NCBI GenBank assembly: GCA_947652605.1
Contig: OX393578.1
Span: 40,119,470-40,183,469 of the forward strand
DNA: 64,000 nucleotides
From: Elmis aenea
Taxonomy: Eukaryota; Arthropoda; Insecta; Coleoptera; Elmidae
Reading direction: 5' to 3'
The position numbers were made by a program, and so were the translations under genes. The notes below the pieces were generated by a model. The model was not told where the DNA came from, did no database searches, and worked only from the letters and a program-made list of their open reading frames with translations. The first letter of the stretch is position 1; every line of letters begins with the position of its first letter. This document shows, piece by piece, positions 23,654 to 34,640 of the stretch.

Positions 23654-24369
23654 ACTTAAATAATCAAACAATAATTTTAGTAATATGGTGTATTTACTAT
23701 ACTTACGTGTTTCTCAGGGATAAAAGAGAAAAAAAAATTACGCAAGTGATAACAAAGCTATTTGGTAACAACAGTGGAAGTATCAAAATAATCTTAGTAG
23801 TAATTATGTAACTCTGAAATGTGTTTTAATTTTTTGATCAACTTTACGCTAGTGATCAACTCCGCCCCAGTTTATAGCATGTACTTGAAAATTTATGGAA
23901 ATGTATTGGCGCCCTTAAGTAGACAGACCAACGGATAAAAGAACATACCTACTATAGTTATTACTTGATAGTTTTGTACATTAAAGGAACAAATTACTCG
24001 TGAGGTATGTGGTGATAGAAAAAAATATGAAAAAGACGCTATTAACAATATACAAACGAGCAGGATAGTCGTTTCAAGATAACTAATTTGTAAATTCCAA
24101 CCAATGTAATTTATTTTCGGGCATATAGTTTGTTTTCTAATGCCCGTTTAATTTAATTCAATTATTATGTTGTTTATTTAATTTGCTGGTTTCATTGTCG
24201 ATCCCACCAAACTTGCAGAATTTTTGCTATTTTTCTGGATCATCATGCTGATTTGGGTATCTACTCTGCAAATTGCAAATTTTGGACCATCCTTATCTAA
24301 GCTAGTCGCGACCCCGATCATAGCATACACAATGTGACAATTAAATTTCCGGACTGAGGTCATGAAAAA

Positions 24370-24640
24370 ATACTCAAGAAAGATCATTATTCGCATTTTT
24401 CTCCGGAACCGTTTAAGATTTTTTCACAAACTTTGCACCATTTTACTTGCAAAGGATCCGTGAATTGGTAAATATAAGAATTTCGATTTTATCTCTGACG
24501 GTTTCATGGCCGACGCGATCGCAAAAATTATCTTTATTATTCAACTTTCCCCTGTTTTTCCGAAGAAAATGGACAAGGGCAAGAAGCACTCTGCAAAACA
24601 TTTTGTTTTGATGTTCTTGATGCAATAAACACAGCCTTGT
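24370..24640 (+). repeat. Dispersed repeat shared with 33.9-34.3 kb and 46.8-47.5 kb
   Basis: The phrases TTTTCTCCGGAACCGTTTAA, TTACTTGCAAAGGAT, CTGACGGTTTCATGGCC and GATGCAATAAACACAGCC occur here, in both arms of the inverted repeat at 46808-47475, and partly at 33838-34335. This copy is a single arm. No coding capacity. The flanks 23654-24369 and 24641-25213 show nothing further. Confidence 0.65.
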
Positions 24641-25213
24641 TCAGATTTTAGCAACAACAAATCGTGACCCTCCCTTATCAGAATATTCCAATGTGCGAAA
24701 CTTTCGTTATTGTAAAAGAATTCAAACTTCAATTATCTGAACGTTCACCATTGAAAAAAAAACTGCCAAAATATAAAATCATTTAAAGAATTTGTGTCAT
24801 CATTTTATTAAACTTGTATTGATTGCCTTTTTAAATCTATGGGATATGGCTTTTCAAGAAATATCTAAAAATGACCAGATCATTTAATTTAAAAAAAAAT
24901 ATTAAAAATAAAACATTGTGATCATTTGGATGAAATTTGATTCATCAAAAGCTTTGTGACTAAAAAAATATTACACGAATGGTAGTAAAGTTCAATAACC
25001 GTTGAAGAAAAATTGGTTGCAAAATTTCAACATTAACTGAAAATTTAATACATTTTAAAAAGCTATCTATAATAATAATTGTTAAGTATGCTTTATGTTT
25101 GCCGAGTTTGAACGCTGCTACTGAGAGGGTGTTTTCTATCATAAATAAAATTTCTGCCAAATATTATTATAATCTGGACTGAGTAGAATTTTATAATTAC
25201 ATACATAATTTTA

Positions 25214-25625
25214 TTTTTGTGCGATCGTACTAGAAACTGCTGTTTGACGGACGCGTTAGCAGCCATAAAGTACTGCATTACCGGCGTTACCCTTAGCAAC
25301 GGCCTAAAAAGTACTTTTCCGGTCGTTACCCTTAGCAACGGCCAAAAAAGTAACTTTTTCGGCCGCTACAGCGTACGAAAAAGTAAATTTGCATTAAAGC
25401 TAACAGCATACGCCGTCATCTGTCAATAACAGAATGTCACGTAGTTTCTAACCTATATTTTTGAAAAATACTAAAAATTTAAATTGTTCTTAATTCGATC
25501 GCACAAAAAATTTAATATGCACCTCGGTCAAAACGTACTTTTTCGGCCGCGTCTGGTTTGCTGGCTGAGACGTAGTCGAAGTCAGCAAACAGGCACTTTT
25601 TGGCCTTGATACATAAATAACTATT
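25214..25625. repeat. Single copy of the CGATCGCAC MITE plus adjacent shared sequence
   Basis: TTTTGTGCGATCGTACTAGA at the left and TTCGATCGCACAAAAAA at the right bound about 300 bp, with an internal duplication of TTACCCTTAGCAACGGCC. Sequence to 25625, including a GCTGGCTGAGACGTAGTC hairpin region and ACATAAATAACTATTAT, also matches 21583-21715, so the repeat unit is longer than the inverted-repeat core. Confidence 0.65.
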
Positions 25626-26109
25626 ATATAAAAATGGCCTGTAAAAATACATTCTTCCCAAAAATATCTTAAAGATGAACATAAAAATGTTAATTATTAT
25701 TACTACTTATTAACTTAAGTATTTATTATATTCGTGTTGTGTCTTAAAGGAATTATACAGGATGTGTAAAAATTGGCGGAAGCGCTACACGTGACGATGT
25801 TCTTCGTAAAATTCCAAGTCGAAAATCTTAATACGAAAATGTTGTACCATGCTTGCTGTGTCTGCAAGAGGTCCTCAAAGTTTTGAAATTTAGTCCTTTA
25901 ATGAGCGTTATTATTTAATACTTGCAAATGAAAAAGCTGCAATTTGGAATAAAAATTTGTGCATCACTGATTTGCATGAAAATAATACATATGGCAACAT
26001 TGTCATTAGCTGTCATCTCTGTTTTTCTCGTAATTATTTCTAGTTTCTGTTTTACGATACCCAAAAGTTTGCAGCTATGTTATATTACGAAACACTATTG
26101 CTTTCCAAA
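25626..26109. other. Gene-free stretch
   Basis: ATACAGGATGTGTAAAAATTG near 25755 resembles a foldback tip without a partner. No exon is supported. Confidence 0.4.
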
Positions 26110-26787
26110 GAGTAAAATCTTTTTATATTTTATATAACTATTTAGTTCGAACTAAAATGGAGTATGCATCGGTTGTATGGAACCCGAAGTATGAAATATA
26201 CAAAAGTCAGTTAGAGGCAGTACAAAAAAGATTCATACGTTATGTAAAGTTAAAAAAAACTGGTATTTATCCCTTTTTAGAGTCGTATAAGGCATTATTA
26301 AGTGCATATGAGGTCTTGTCCCTCGAAAGACGAAGGTGCATGAACGACTACATATTTATCTTTAAAATTATTAATCATAAAATATACGTTCCATTAGATT
26401 TTCTAAACAAAATTTCATTTTTGGTTCCTCGTCTAAGTAGTCGTTCAGTTGATGTTTTTTACTTGAGGAAACCCCGCACAAATATGCTGCAACAATCACC
26501 GCTGCATAGAATTTGTCTGATAGCGAATATTTTATCAGGTTTTATTGATATTTTTTGTAACTGTTCGCTGGTAAAACTTAAGAATAGGTTAGTATCCACT
26601 TTGCATGCTAATGATAACCTTTTTTTGTATTGAATTAATTTGTATTTGTGTATTTACACGTTTTTTATATGTACTATGTACTTTATATTTACTTGTGATG
26701 TTATATTATAATGTTATGTAGGTACACTACTTTCTTGTAAGTAGGGGTTAGCCCCCTGTTAGAAAAAATTAAATTAAATTAAATTAA
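26110..26787 (+). mobile_element. 5'-truncated non-LTR retrotransposon (CR1/Daphne-like) 3' end
   Basis: An open 158-codon frame (26157-26633) encodes the end of a reverse transcriptase: MEYASVVWNPKYEIYKSQLE, then QKRFIRYV and PRLSSRSVDVFYLR with PLHRICLIAN. These are typical of the C-terminal domain of insect non-LTR elements. The 3' tail ends in the pentanucleotide repeat (AAATT)n at about 26769-26787 instead of poly-A. The frame is intact, so insertion is fairly young. The clade is an estimate from the protein pattern and the tandem tail. Confidence 0.75.
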
Positions 26788-27301
26788 AAGTTTTATACAT
26801 GTGTGACATATGCCACGTCTGTCATTTTATAAATGACATTTGTAAGACGTCATAGCTGATGTTATCAATATCACTCTTTCGTCATCGATATGTTTACGAA
26901 TTTTGTCAGATGAGCCATCCTATTAGTTTAGTATCCTTGAGTGATTGCGACTTACAAAGGCGTCGCGTCGCTAGCACTAAGGCAACTCAGGCACCGCCTG
27001 AGGGTGGCACTTCGCAAGGGCTGCGAAATAGTCAATTATAAAATTGAAAAAGGTGTGTGATTGTTCTTTTAATTTTTTTTTTAAATTACAAAAAAGTACA
27101 TGAAAATCTTTTGTTCGTCAGAAAATGTTGATGACAATACCGATAAAAAGCAGCAACAAAAAGTTTGCATAGGTAACACATACTATCGTGACGGCCCTGA
27201 TGATATAAAAACAATCACAGCTTTGAAAAACACTATCTTATTTAAATTTTTACTTTTAAAATAAGCATTTCTTTATTTTTCACTTATATTTTAATTCTGG
27301 A
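26788..27301. other. Gene-free stretch
   Basis: No exon is supported. 26955-27035 has a balanced segment (GGCACCGCCTGAGGGTGGCA) that reads like the interior of an old hAT element, without ends. Confidence 0.3.
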
Positions 27302-27655
27302 CCTATGGCATAGAACTATGGGGGTGTGCCAGCAAATCCAATGAAGCTAAAATTCAAAGATCTCAGTCCAAAATCCTTCAAACACTGGTGAATGCACCGT
27401 GGTATGTAACCAATATAACTCTTCATACGGACGTTAAGATCTTCTTTGTCCAGGACGTCGTCCATGAAAAAAGCATATAACATTACCAAAAGCTCGAGGA
27501 CCATACAAACGCCCTACTGGATACATTACTATTACCAAACAACGACAGACGTCTGAAAAGGCGTTGGCCAATGGACCTACAATAAAGTAGCCGAAGAGGA
27601 TACGTCGCTGGACGTTTGCCTCACCACGCCACTATTTACCAGCACATAAGCCCAT
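27302..27655 (+). mobile_element. Jockey-type LINE 3' relic, second subfamily
   Basis: The plus strand encodes in pieces YGIELWGCASKSNEAKIQR, LVNAPWYVTNITLHTDVK and PNNDRRLKRRWPMDL, matching the end of Jockey reverse transcriptases (LWGTAS, VNAPWYV and RRLRR motifs). One stop interrupts it. The sequence differs from the 31.9-kb Jockey copy, so a distinct subfamily is likely. Confidence 0.75.
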
Positions 27656-27705
27656 AGAATTAAAATATTCTGATTGCTGATCTTTCAACATTAAAAAAAT
27701 ATATA

Positions 27706-28851
27706 AAGGGTGTTTCACTTTTCCATGGGACACTATTGCTATCTCCGTAAATAATGTAAATACAAGGTTGGTTAAATGAGACAAAAATTGGCTATTTAGG
27801 AGTGTATTTTTAACAAGATCTTGTTTTGTTTAAACATCCCATGGCTTGCGTGATTTAACGAAAAAACTAAATCGATCTAAATTTTTAAACTTAAATATCT
27901 CGGCTATTGTTGCAAATTCACAAAAACGCAAAACGAAAAATGTTTTGCAAATTTTGTTTGCTATGATGGCGATAGTCAGATTTTTATTTATAAATTACCG
28001 TCCGAGATATTTGACAAAACAACTTTTTTTCCAAATGGCAGTCGTAGCAGGTGATGACTTAGATTTAAAGATTTTTTTTTTCTCTTTACAATGATATAAT
28101 ATTTTATATATCTATTTTTAAAAATTTGCGAAATAACCTAAAAAAATGCAAAATCTTAAATAAAAATTTCTATTACGACAAAAATTAGATTTGTCTTTAA
28201 TAAAAACTAATCAATGGATAACTGAATATCTTATCAGTTGAGCTTAAAAAATTAAAAAAGCGCCTAATTGGTAATAATAAGTTTAATTAAATATTACTTA
28301 TCTTCTTCTCCAAGTTTTAAGCAATTTTTAAATACCGATAAAAAAATTCTGTTCTCAGAATTCAGAAAAAAAAGCAAGCGATACTCTTATCATTTTTAAA
28401 CAAATGCCATTTACAAACGTATATAAAAAAATATCAATAATTCCACTACTAAAATATTATATCATTGTAAAGAGAAAAAAATAATCTTTAAATCTAAGTC
28501 ATTACCTACTACGACTGCCATTTGGAAAAAAGTTGTTTTGTCAAATATCTTGCACGGTAATTTATAAATAAAAATCTGACTATCGGCATCGTATAGCAAA
28601 CAAAATCTGCAAAACATTTTTCTTTTGCGTTTTTGTGTATTTGCAACGATAGACAAGATATTTGAGTTTCAAATTTTCGATCAATTTCGGGTTTTTCGTT
28701 ATAACACGCAAACCATGGAATTTTTAAACAAAACAAGATCTTGTTTAAAATACACTCCTAAATAGCTAACTTTTGTCTCATTTAACCAACCTTGTATTTT
28801 CATTATTTACGGAGATAGCAATAGTGTCCCATGGAAAAGTGAAACACCCTG
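27706..28851. mobile_element. 1.15-kb foldback element
   Basis: AAGGGTGTTTCACTTTTCCA (27706 onward) mirrors TGGAAAAGTGAAACACCCTG (to 28851), with TA flanks. The arms pair for about 400 bp each, including ATTGCTATCTCCGTAAATAA and AACAAGATCTTGTTTTGTTT. The loop (about 28115-28445) holds a separate repeat also found at 35.9-36.3 kb. Reading frames in the arms mirror each other and are not genes. Confidence 0.87.
28155..28448. repeat. Dispersed repeat in the foldback loop, shared with 35863-36296
   Basis: TTCTATTACGACAAAAATTA begins both copies and AATTCCACTACT lies at the end of both. This copy lacks about 135 bp present at about 36026-36160. Neither copy codes for protein. Confidence 0.75.
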
Positions 28852-29470
28852 TATATAAATTTTATTAAATTAAATTGTTTGCATCTGAGGTCGCTTAAAT
28901 GCGTAATTCGCAACTAGGGAGTTACAGACAGACAGTTTATACTACGTTCATACTAAGGTGTCTGTAAAAGGCTACTTATGTAACTACTACAAAATAAACA
29001 TTTTAATTTATTCTTCTAATTATCGAACCCATTTCAATCAATTACCTGATATTTCGGTGACCTAGTTTTGCATAATAATACATTGACGAGGGAGTTCTTA
29101 CAAAAAGAGCTTAATATTTTTGTACTTGATTAGGATTAAAAAAATTCAATAAACATTTTACAAAAATAGACACAAAGCTTTGATTCGATATTTCGTACAT
29201 AATTTGACTACGTCAACGTTTTTTTTTTCGCATTAATTTTTTATTTTTTAATATTCACCTTCCCACTTGTGTCATCTTATTGTTGCCGTGAATCAGTCTT
29301 AAATATACTTGTTATAAAATGCACACTTGGAATAAAATATTTTGAGCAAAATCACAAAGACCTGCTTGATATTTACGAGGTCATAAATTTAATATTTTCT
29401 GGAATCATTCAAATTTATTTTGTTGACTAACTGTAATAAAGTACTTTTTTATTTTTAGTGGTAAAAGTTC
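28852..29470. other. Gene-free AT-rich stretch
   Basis: Nothing supported on either strand. Confidence 0.45.
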
Positions 29471-29731
29471 TTAGGGTGCTGTCAGAGTGAACCTCAAAGC
29501 GGAGCGGAGCCGAGCCGAGCGCAAAGCTGATAGCAATGCGACAAAACTCGGTGTATGTAGTTTCATAGAAACTCGCGCGGGTGTGGCAGAGTGCACGCAG
29601 AGCGGAGCGGAGAGCAAAGCAGATTCAATGCGAGAAAACAGTTTCAAAGTGTTTTCTCGCGCTGAACCGCATTGCTAAAGTGATTTGTTTGCTGTTCGAT
29701 TGTTATTTTTTGGGGCGTAGTATTAATTTAA

Positions 29732-31546
29732 ATGGACATAAAAATTTTAATTAGTGAAGTTTTTTCTCGCCCTGTTTTGTGGGACCAGAAAAACAAAGGT
29801 TATCATAACCGAGTTTTAGTGGAAAAGTTATGGATATCCGTTGCAACAGAAATGAAAGTACCAAGTAAGTATTATTCCTATTTATTTAAGTTTATTGAGG
29901 CACAAAAAATTACAAAATTGATCTCTGACTATTCTACCATTCTTTAAGCTTGTTTTATTATATTCTTGTTGCGATTTTGTTGTATTTTGTTTCTCCATTG
30001 CTTCTTTTAATTTTTCATCTAAACCCTCTCGATCAATAATAATATTATGCAGAAGACAAATGCATTTTACAATTATTTCAGCGAATGAAGGATCGGTTTC
30101 AATTGGTTTCCATAAAATTCTAAATTTAGCATTTATAATTCCAAAAGCACACTCTATGCACTTTCTAGCTCTTGAAAGGCGGGCATTAAAATACTCGTGC
30201 TGCTCAGTGTAGTCTTTTCTGCTGTACGGCCGTAACAAACACTCTAAAAGGGGATATGCTTCATCCCCAAGAAAAACATATGGCACACTTTGATTAGTGT
30301 TTGGTAGATTTGTATTTCGTGGTACCTGTAGTTCCTCACTTTTCAAAAGTTTAAATATTTGAGAAGAGCTGAAAGTACCACCATCACTTTGTTTGCCATA
30401 TCCTCCAACTTCAATCGCAATAAATTTGCAGTTGGCATCGGCAATACCTTGCAATACAATTGAAAAAAAATGTTTATAATTATAAAACATTGAACCAGAA
30501 TTTGCTGGACACTTGATCCGTATGTGCTTTCCGTCGATAGCACCAATGCAATTTGGGAAGTTCCATAAATTCCAGTATTGCGCTGCAACTTCTTTAAAAA
30601 GTTGTTCCGTTGGCTGCGGCATATGCACGGAAAACAATTCATCCCATAGCGCTTGGCCTAGTCTGCCTAGTCTAAACGAAAAACCCAATGATACAAATGA
30701 TGCTCCGGTTGCCAAATATCTAAATAAAAAAATTGTCAGGTTTATTAAAAAAAAAATTAATTTTTTTATTAATTTTTAGAGGATTTGAAAAAAAAATGGA
30801 AGTATTTACGTGATCAATTTCGGAATGAACTACGCAAAATTCCAATTCCAAAGTCTGGTGATGGTGGTGATACAGAATCACAAATTACTTCCAGTTGGCC
30901 GTACTTCCAGTCATTTCTTTTTTTAAAGGACCAAATGAAGTACAGAAATTTAAGTGGTAATTTAAAGCCAACAAAGGCGAAATGTAATGAAGAAGAGGCT
31001 GCTATTGAAATCCAAAAAGAAAACGAGGATATCTTTAATGAATCACAGATTGAAGATACAGACGATATGTGTGATAGTTTTGAGTTAAACTCTAAACTAT
31101 CAACAAAACAAAAAATACTGCGAATAGCACTGCTCAACTGTTGGAAATTGAAAAACGTAAATTGGTTTTGCTGGAGAGAAAAACTTCAGAAAAAAAAACA
31201 GTATTGGATGAAGATGAAGCTTTTTTTTTTAACTTTGCTGCCGCATATTCGGAAATTGGAGCCAGGAAATAAATTCTTATGTCGAATGGAAATTCAAAAT
31301 GTGCTGTACAAATATGTGTATGGAAATATACAAAATGCGTCCATTACTCGCACATACAATCCACCTCAACTATCCAACGAAAGTTCGCGATATACGGCTG
31401 TATCATCACCGATCAGCACTTCATCGGACAATGTATATTCTATAGACCTTACTTCTACTAATCATTTTCAACCCGGCTCATTTGCTCCAATTGAAGTTGT
31501 AAATGTACCGTCAACTTCTCATGATAACGTTTACGAAAATTTATAA
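29732..31546 (+). CDS. Harbinger accessory protein with MADF and BESS domains
   Basis: Two exons are proposed: 29732-29864 (donor GTAAGT at 29865) and 30780-31546 (acceptor TTTTTAG at 30779). Joined, they keep frame and give about 299 residues. The MADF domain starts in exon 1 (FSRPVLWDQKNKGYHNRV) and continues in exon 2 (DLKKKWKYLRDQFRNELRKI, then SWPYFQSFLFLKDQM). Near the C-terminus FFLTLLPHIRKLEPGNKFLC resembles a BESS protein-interaction motif. Between about 31137 and 31225 a better match (LLEIEKRKLVLLERK) lies in another frame, suggesting two compensating indels. Harbinger elements normally encode such a Myb/MADF partner, which binds the ends and helps import the transposase. The 915-bp intron contains the transposase's second exon on the opposite strand. 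Confidence 0.85.
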
Positions 31547-31911
31547 ATGGTTTAAATAAGTAAAAATATACAATTAAATAAAATAACATAAAACATTTAA
31601 AAAAATCTTGTTCTTACCTGAGAGTTACAATTAATCGTTCGCAGGGAGTTATTGGTGCTTTTATAAAATTGGTCCAATTTTTATTTAACTTCACAGCTAT
31701 CACCTCGAGAATATAGTCAAAAGTTTCGGTGCTTATTCGGGTATATTCTTGAAATTTGGCAGGATATTTCCTTAAATCATCATATAAATGATGAAATTCA
31801 CCAAATTCATTCCTTTTTACATTAATTGGATGCTTTCCAAATTCTTTTTTTTTTTATTGTTAAATTTAATACACTGGGAGAAACATAATACTCTTCATCA
31901 GATGAATCCAT
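29882..31911 (-). CDS. PIF/Harbinger DDE transposase (HARBI1-like), one apparent frameshift
   Basis: Exon 1 runs from the ATG at 31911 to 31618 (donor CAG|GTAAGA); exon 2 runs from 30719 (acceptor TTTATTTAG) to the stop at 29882. Exon 1 has NEFGEFHHLYDDLRK and CERLIVTLR, which splices exactly to YLATGASFVSLGFSF, the usual HARBI1 order. Exon 2 carries the DDE_Tnp_4 core: aspartate in IGAIDGKHIRIKCP, aspartate in FLGDEAYPLL, glutamate in CIECAFGIINAKFRIL. An 11-A run in exon 1 (about 31845-31855) is one base too long; with ten A's the frame is open and exon 1 becomes 293 nt, which fits the split AGA codon at the junction. Expected length is about 376 residues. Either the copy is dead by one slip or the base is an assembly error. 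Confidence 0.88.
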
Positions 31912-31932
31912 TACTTTTCACTTCAATTTTAT

Positions 31933-32526
31933 CATCAAATATAAAAAAATGTATTGGCTAATCGGGAGGAATTCCCCTCTGTCACTACATAATAAACTTT
32001 TGTTATACAAGCAAATTTTAAAACCTGTATGGACATATGGGGTACAGCTATGGGGATGCACCAAACAGAGTAATATTCAAATCATCGAGAGATTCCAGAA
32101 CAAAGCATTAAGGAACATCGTTGATGCACCCTGGTACTGCAGAAACAGTGACATACATCGGGACCTCAATATGGACACTGTAACCGACACAATTAAGAAG
32201 TTTGCCAAGGGCCACGAGGAAAGGCTCCATCACCACGTAAACGTCGAGGCGATCCAGCTCCTGGACACTACAGGACTAGTAAGAAGACTCAAAAGGGTTA
32301 AACCTTTTGAGTTAGTTTAAACAAAAGTGAAAAGCAGAGACTGTGCGGTAGTGTGCACGTTAACAATTAGTGTACCTATATATTAGCAAACTAAGGACTA
32401 CCATTGGGTAAATCTTAGAATAAGTTTGAACATTATTAATTTAGGCTAGAATTAAACGGCTTATTGGTCTCAAAGACCAGATTGCATGTCATAAACCCGA
32501 TAAGGGTTATTAAAAAAAAAAAAAAA
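31933..32526 (+). mobile_element. 5'-truncated Jockey LINE inserted in the Harbinger element
   Basis: The 13-bp direct repeat ACTTCAATTTTAT flanks it (31920-31932 and 32527-32539), and it ends in a poly-A tail. An open 123-codon frame encodes the reverse-transcriptase C-terminus: MYWLIGRNSPLSLHNKLLLY, then WTYGVQLWG, NIVDAPWYCRN and RLKRVKPFELV. The 3' UTR includes GGCTTATTGGTCTCAAAGAC. Perfect target repeats and the open frame indicate a recent insertion, later than the Harbinger insertion. Confidence 0.92.
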
Positions 32527-32730
32527 AACTTCAATTTTATAAACACAAATGAATAACAAGACTCAATTTAGATATACTTAAATAAAAAATACGGAAAATA
32601 AACTGAATCTCAGCGCCGTTTATCGCATTCACTCTGACACCCCGAATTTTTCTTCTCGCATGAAAAAGCTATGCTTTGCTCTCGGCTCGGCTCCGCTCCG
32701 CTTTGAGCGTTCACTCTGACAGCACCCTTA

Positions 32731-33557
32731 GTCTTTCTTATAATCCGTACTATCTACTTTCTTCTTCAGGAATCCCTAATGGGTTAAAATTTTGTATCTA
32801 TAAGTTGGTCAAACTGGTGATCTTGTTCTTGGCAAAACGTGTTGAGCTACTTTCAGACACATTTTTGCGAGTACAGTATTAATCAGTGTGATATTTTTTC
32901 CTTAATATTAACTATTTATTATGTTTCGCAGTCAATAAGCGATTTATGAGTTATGAGGTTATGACTCATTTCTCTACAAAAAAAAAGGGTTTTGCACCAC
33001 ACCGAAGAACTGAAATATAAACAAAACAATTTCAAAATCAATTGTTTCAAACGACCTCTTGTCAAAATGCAATACCAATTTCAAAACTCTCGTCTCTTCA
33101 TCAGTCGCAGTTTTATTTGTTATTTTTACAATAAATTCGTCTTAAAAAAGGTAAATACAGTAATCCTTTCATTTACGGGAGTAATTGATTCCACAAAAAT
33201 GAAAACCACGGATATTCCATGGAAAGCATGTTTAAAATAGGGATTTGTTCCATATTTTCAAATATTTCACTCTTGATGGGTTACAAACGTTTCAACTAAA
33301 GTTTAAAAATATATACATCCATATAAAAGGTTACTGCAAAAAAAACACACTTTTTGATGTAACCATAATGATGATTGCTCGACTTTAGAAAGAGTTTCTT
33401 AAAATCGGTTTACACAACAGAAAAAATTCGAATAACATCATTATTAACATTTATGACCGGGCGTTAATCTCCACTCTAATTGGATACAAATATTTTCGAA
33501 CCTGGATTTTATGGTTTTGACCCTAATTCAATATTCAAAGAAAATTAAATCTAGTGC
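32731..33557. other. Gene-free stretch
   Basis: No exon is supported. 33070-33150 resembles 23305-23395 and is a dispersed repeat. Confidence 0.4.
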
Positions 33558-34640
33558 AGGCATGTGCAAGCTACGGTCCACGGGCCGGATGCGACCAGCG
33601 AGAACTTTTCCAAATCTCACTGAATCCGGCCCGCCAGCCACCTAAGGCTGAAAAGTATTTTTTATTTATGTTTTTAATGTTTTATTTTTTATGAATTGTA
33701 TAAAATGCGATTACACTTATTTTTTAAATGTTTATAGCAAGGGTTGCCAACTAGTTTGTTAACGCAATCGACTTTTTATAAAGAATGGTAATCGCAGGCT
33801 ACCCATCAAATTCTCGAATTAACTCCTAGGAAAAACCACTTGTACAAGGGTCTCGTTTTTCGCGTTTTTCTCTGAGACAGTTAGACCTATATTTAAAAAC
33901 TTTGCACCGTTTTACTTGCATCAGAATTTTTTTCCACACAGTTTCGACCAACTGACTGCAAAATTGGCTATTTTTAAGTATCAATTTCGGGCTGCTGGGC
34001 TGTAAAGGATACTAAAAACAAAAGAAATGCACCAATTTACAAATTGTCAGATACGGCTAATCTTTGGCTACACTTCAAGACCAAAGAAAAACAAGTTAGT
34101 AATTAAATTTTTTGTGACCCGAGATTTTTGTCGTTTACGTTAACGAAATCCGAGAAAAAAACGACTTTTACAAGAATCTTGTTTTTCGTGTTTTTCTCCA
34201 GAACCATTGGAAGTATTTTCAAAAACTTTGCAACATTCTACTGGCAAAGAATGCGCGCATCGGTAAATAAATAAGTTTTGATTATATCTCACATGGTTTC
34301 ATGGCTAACTCAACTGTAAAAATTGCCAATATTTAATTAGCATTTTCCGGAGTCCGTAAAGAGTACTAAAAACAAAACAATATGCAGCCGTCATATCTTT
34401 GTTTTAAAAAAATATTTTACCTAAGCAAATGTTGAAATTGTTGCAGCGATCTATTAAAAATTGCTTCGCGTTTGACCCGTTTTTCACAACTGTATTATAG
34501 TAATGACTATTTCAATAAAGTTAAAAAAGCACAAACAAAGATGGGTTGCTTTTTGCATACTCCAATACGAACCCTTAAAAATGTTCCGGCCCGCAGATGC
34601 ATCTCAAATTCTCTATCCGGCCCACGGTCTTGTCGAAGTA
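33558..34640. mobile_element. Degraded non-autonomous hAT element
   Basis: CAGGCATGTGCAAGCTACGG with downstream CACGGGCCGG and ATCCGGCCCGCC at the left is mirrored by GTTCCGGCCCGC and CTATCCGGCCCACGGTC near 34583-34626. This GGCCCG-rich hAT end type is also seen at 14561 and 39849. The right terminal tip is lost. The interior contains two copies of the dispersed repeat at 33838-34335. The overlapping frames at 34472-34754 are fortuitous. Confidence 0.55.
33838..34335 (+). repeat. Two tandem partial copies of the 24-kb/47-kb dispersed repeat
   Basis: GTCTCGTTTTTCGCGTTTTT ... AAAACTTTGCACCGTTTTAC (33848-33920) and ATCTTGTTTTTCGTGTTTTT ... GCGCGCATCGGTAAAT (34174-34268) are diverged copies in the same orientation, about 325 bp apart, both matching the arm at 47205-47463. 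Confidence 0.6.

Larger units (their letters stand above)
29474..32727. mobile_element. PIF/Harbinger transposon with two interlocked genes
   Basis: Inverted repeats GGGTGCTGTCAGAGTGAAC (29474 onward) and GTTCACTCTGACAGCACCC (to 32727) are flanked by the 3-bp duplication TTA (29471-29473, 32728-32730), diagnostic of PIF/Harbinger. Both ends continue with a GC-rich subterminal array (AAAGCGGAGCGGAGCCGAGC and its mirror). Four exons of two genes alternate in strand between the ends: a MADF/BESS DNA-binding protein on plus and a DDE transposase on minus. A 594-bp Jockey fragment inserted at 31933-32526. Without it the element is about 2.65 kb. Confidence 0.93.

Noticed and set aside
30814..31137. 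107-codon minus-strand frame
   Set aside because: Antisense of the MADF gene's second exon, which has clear domain motifs.
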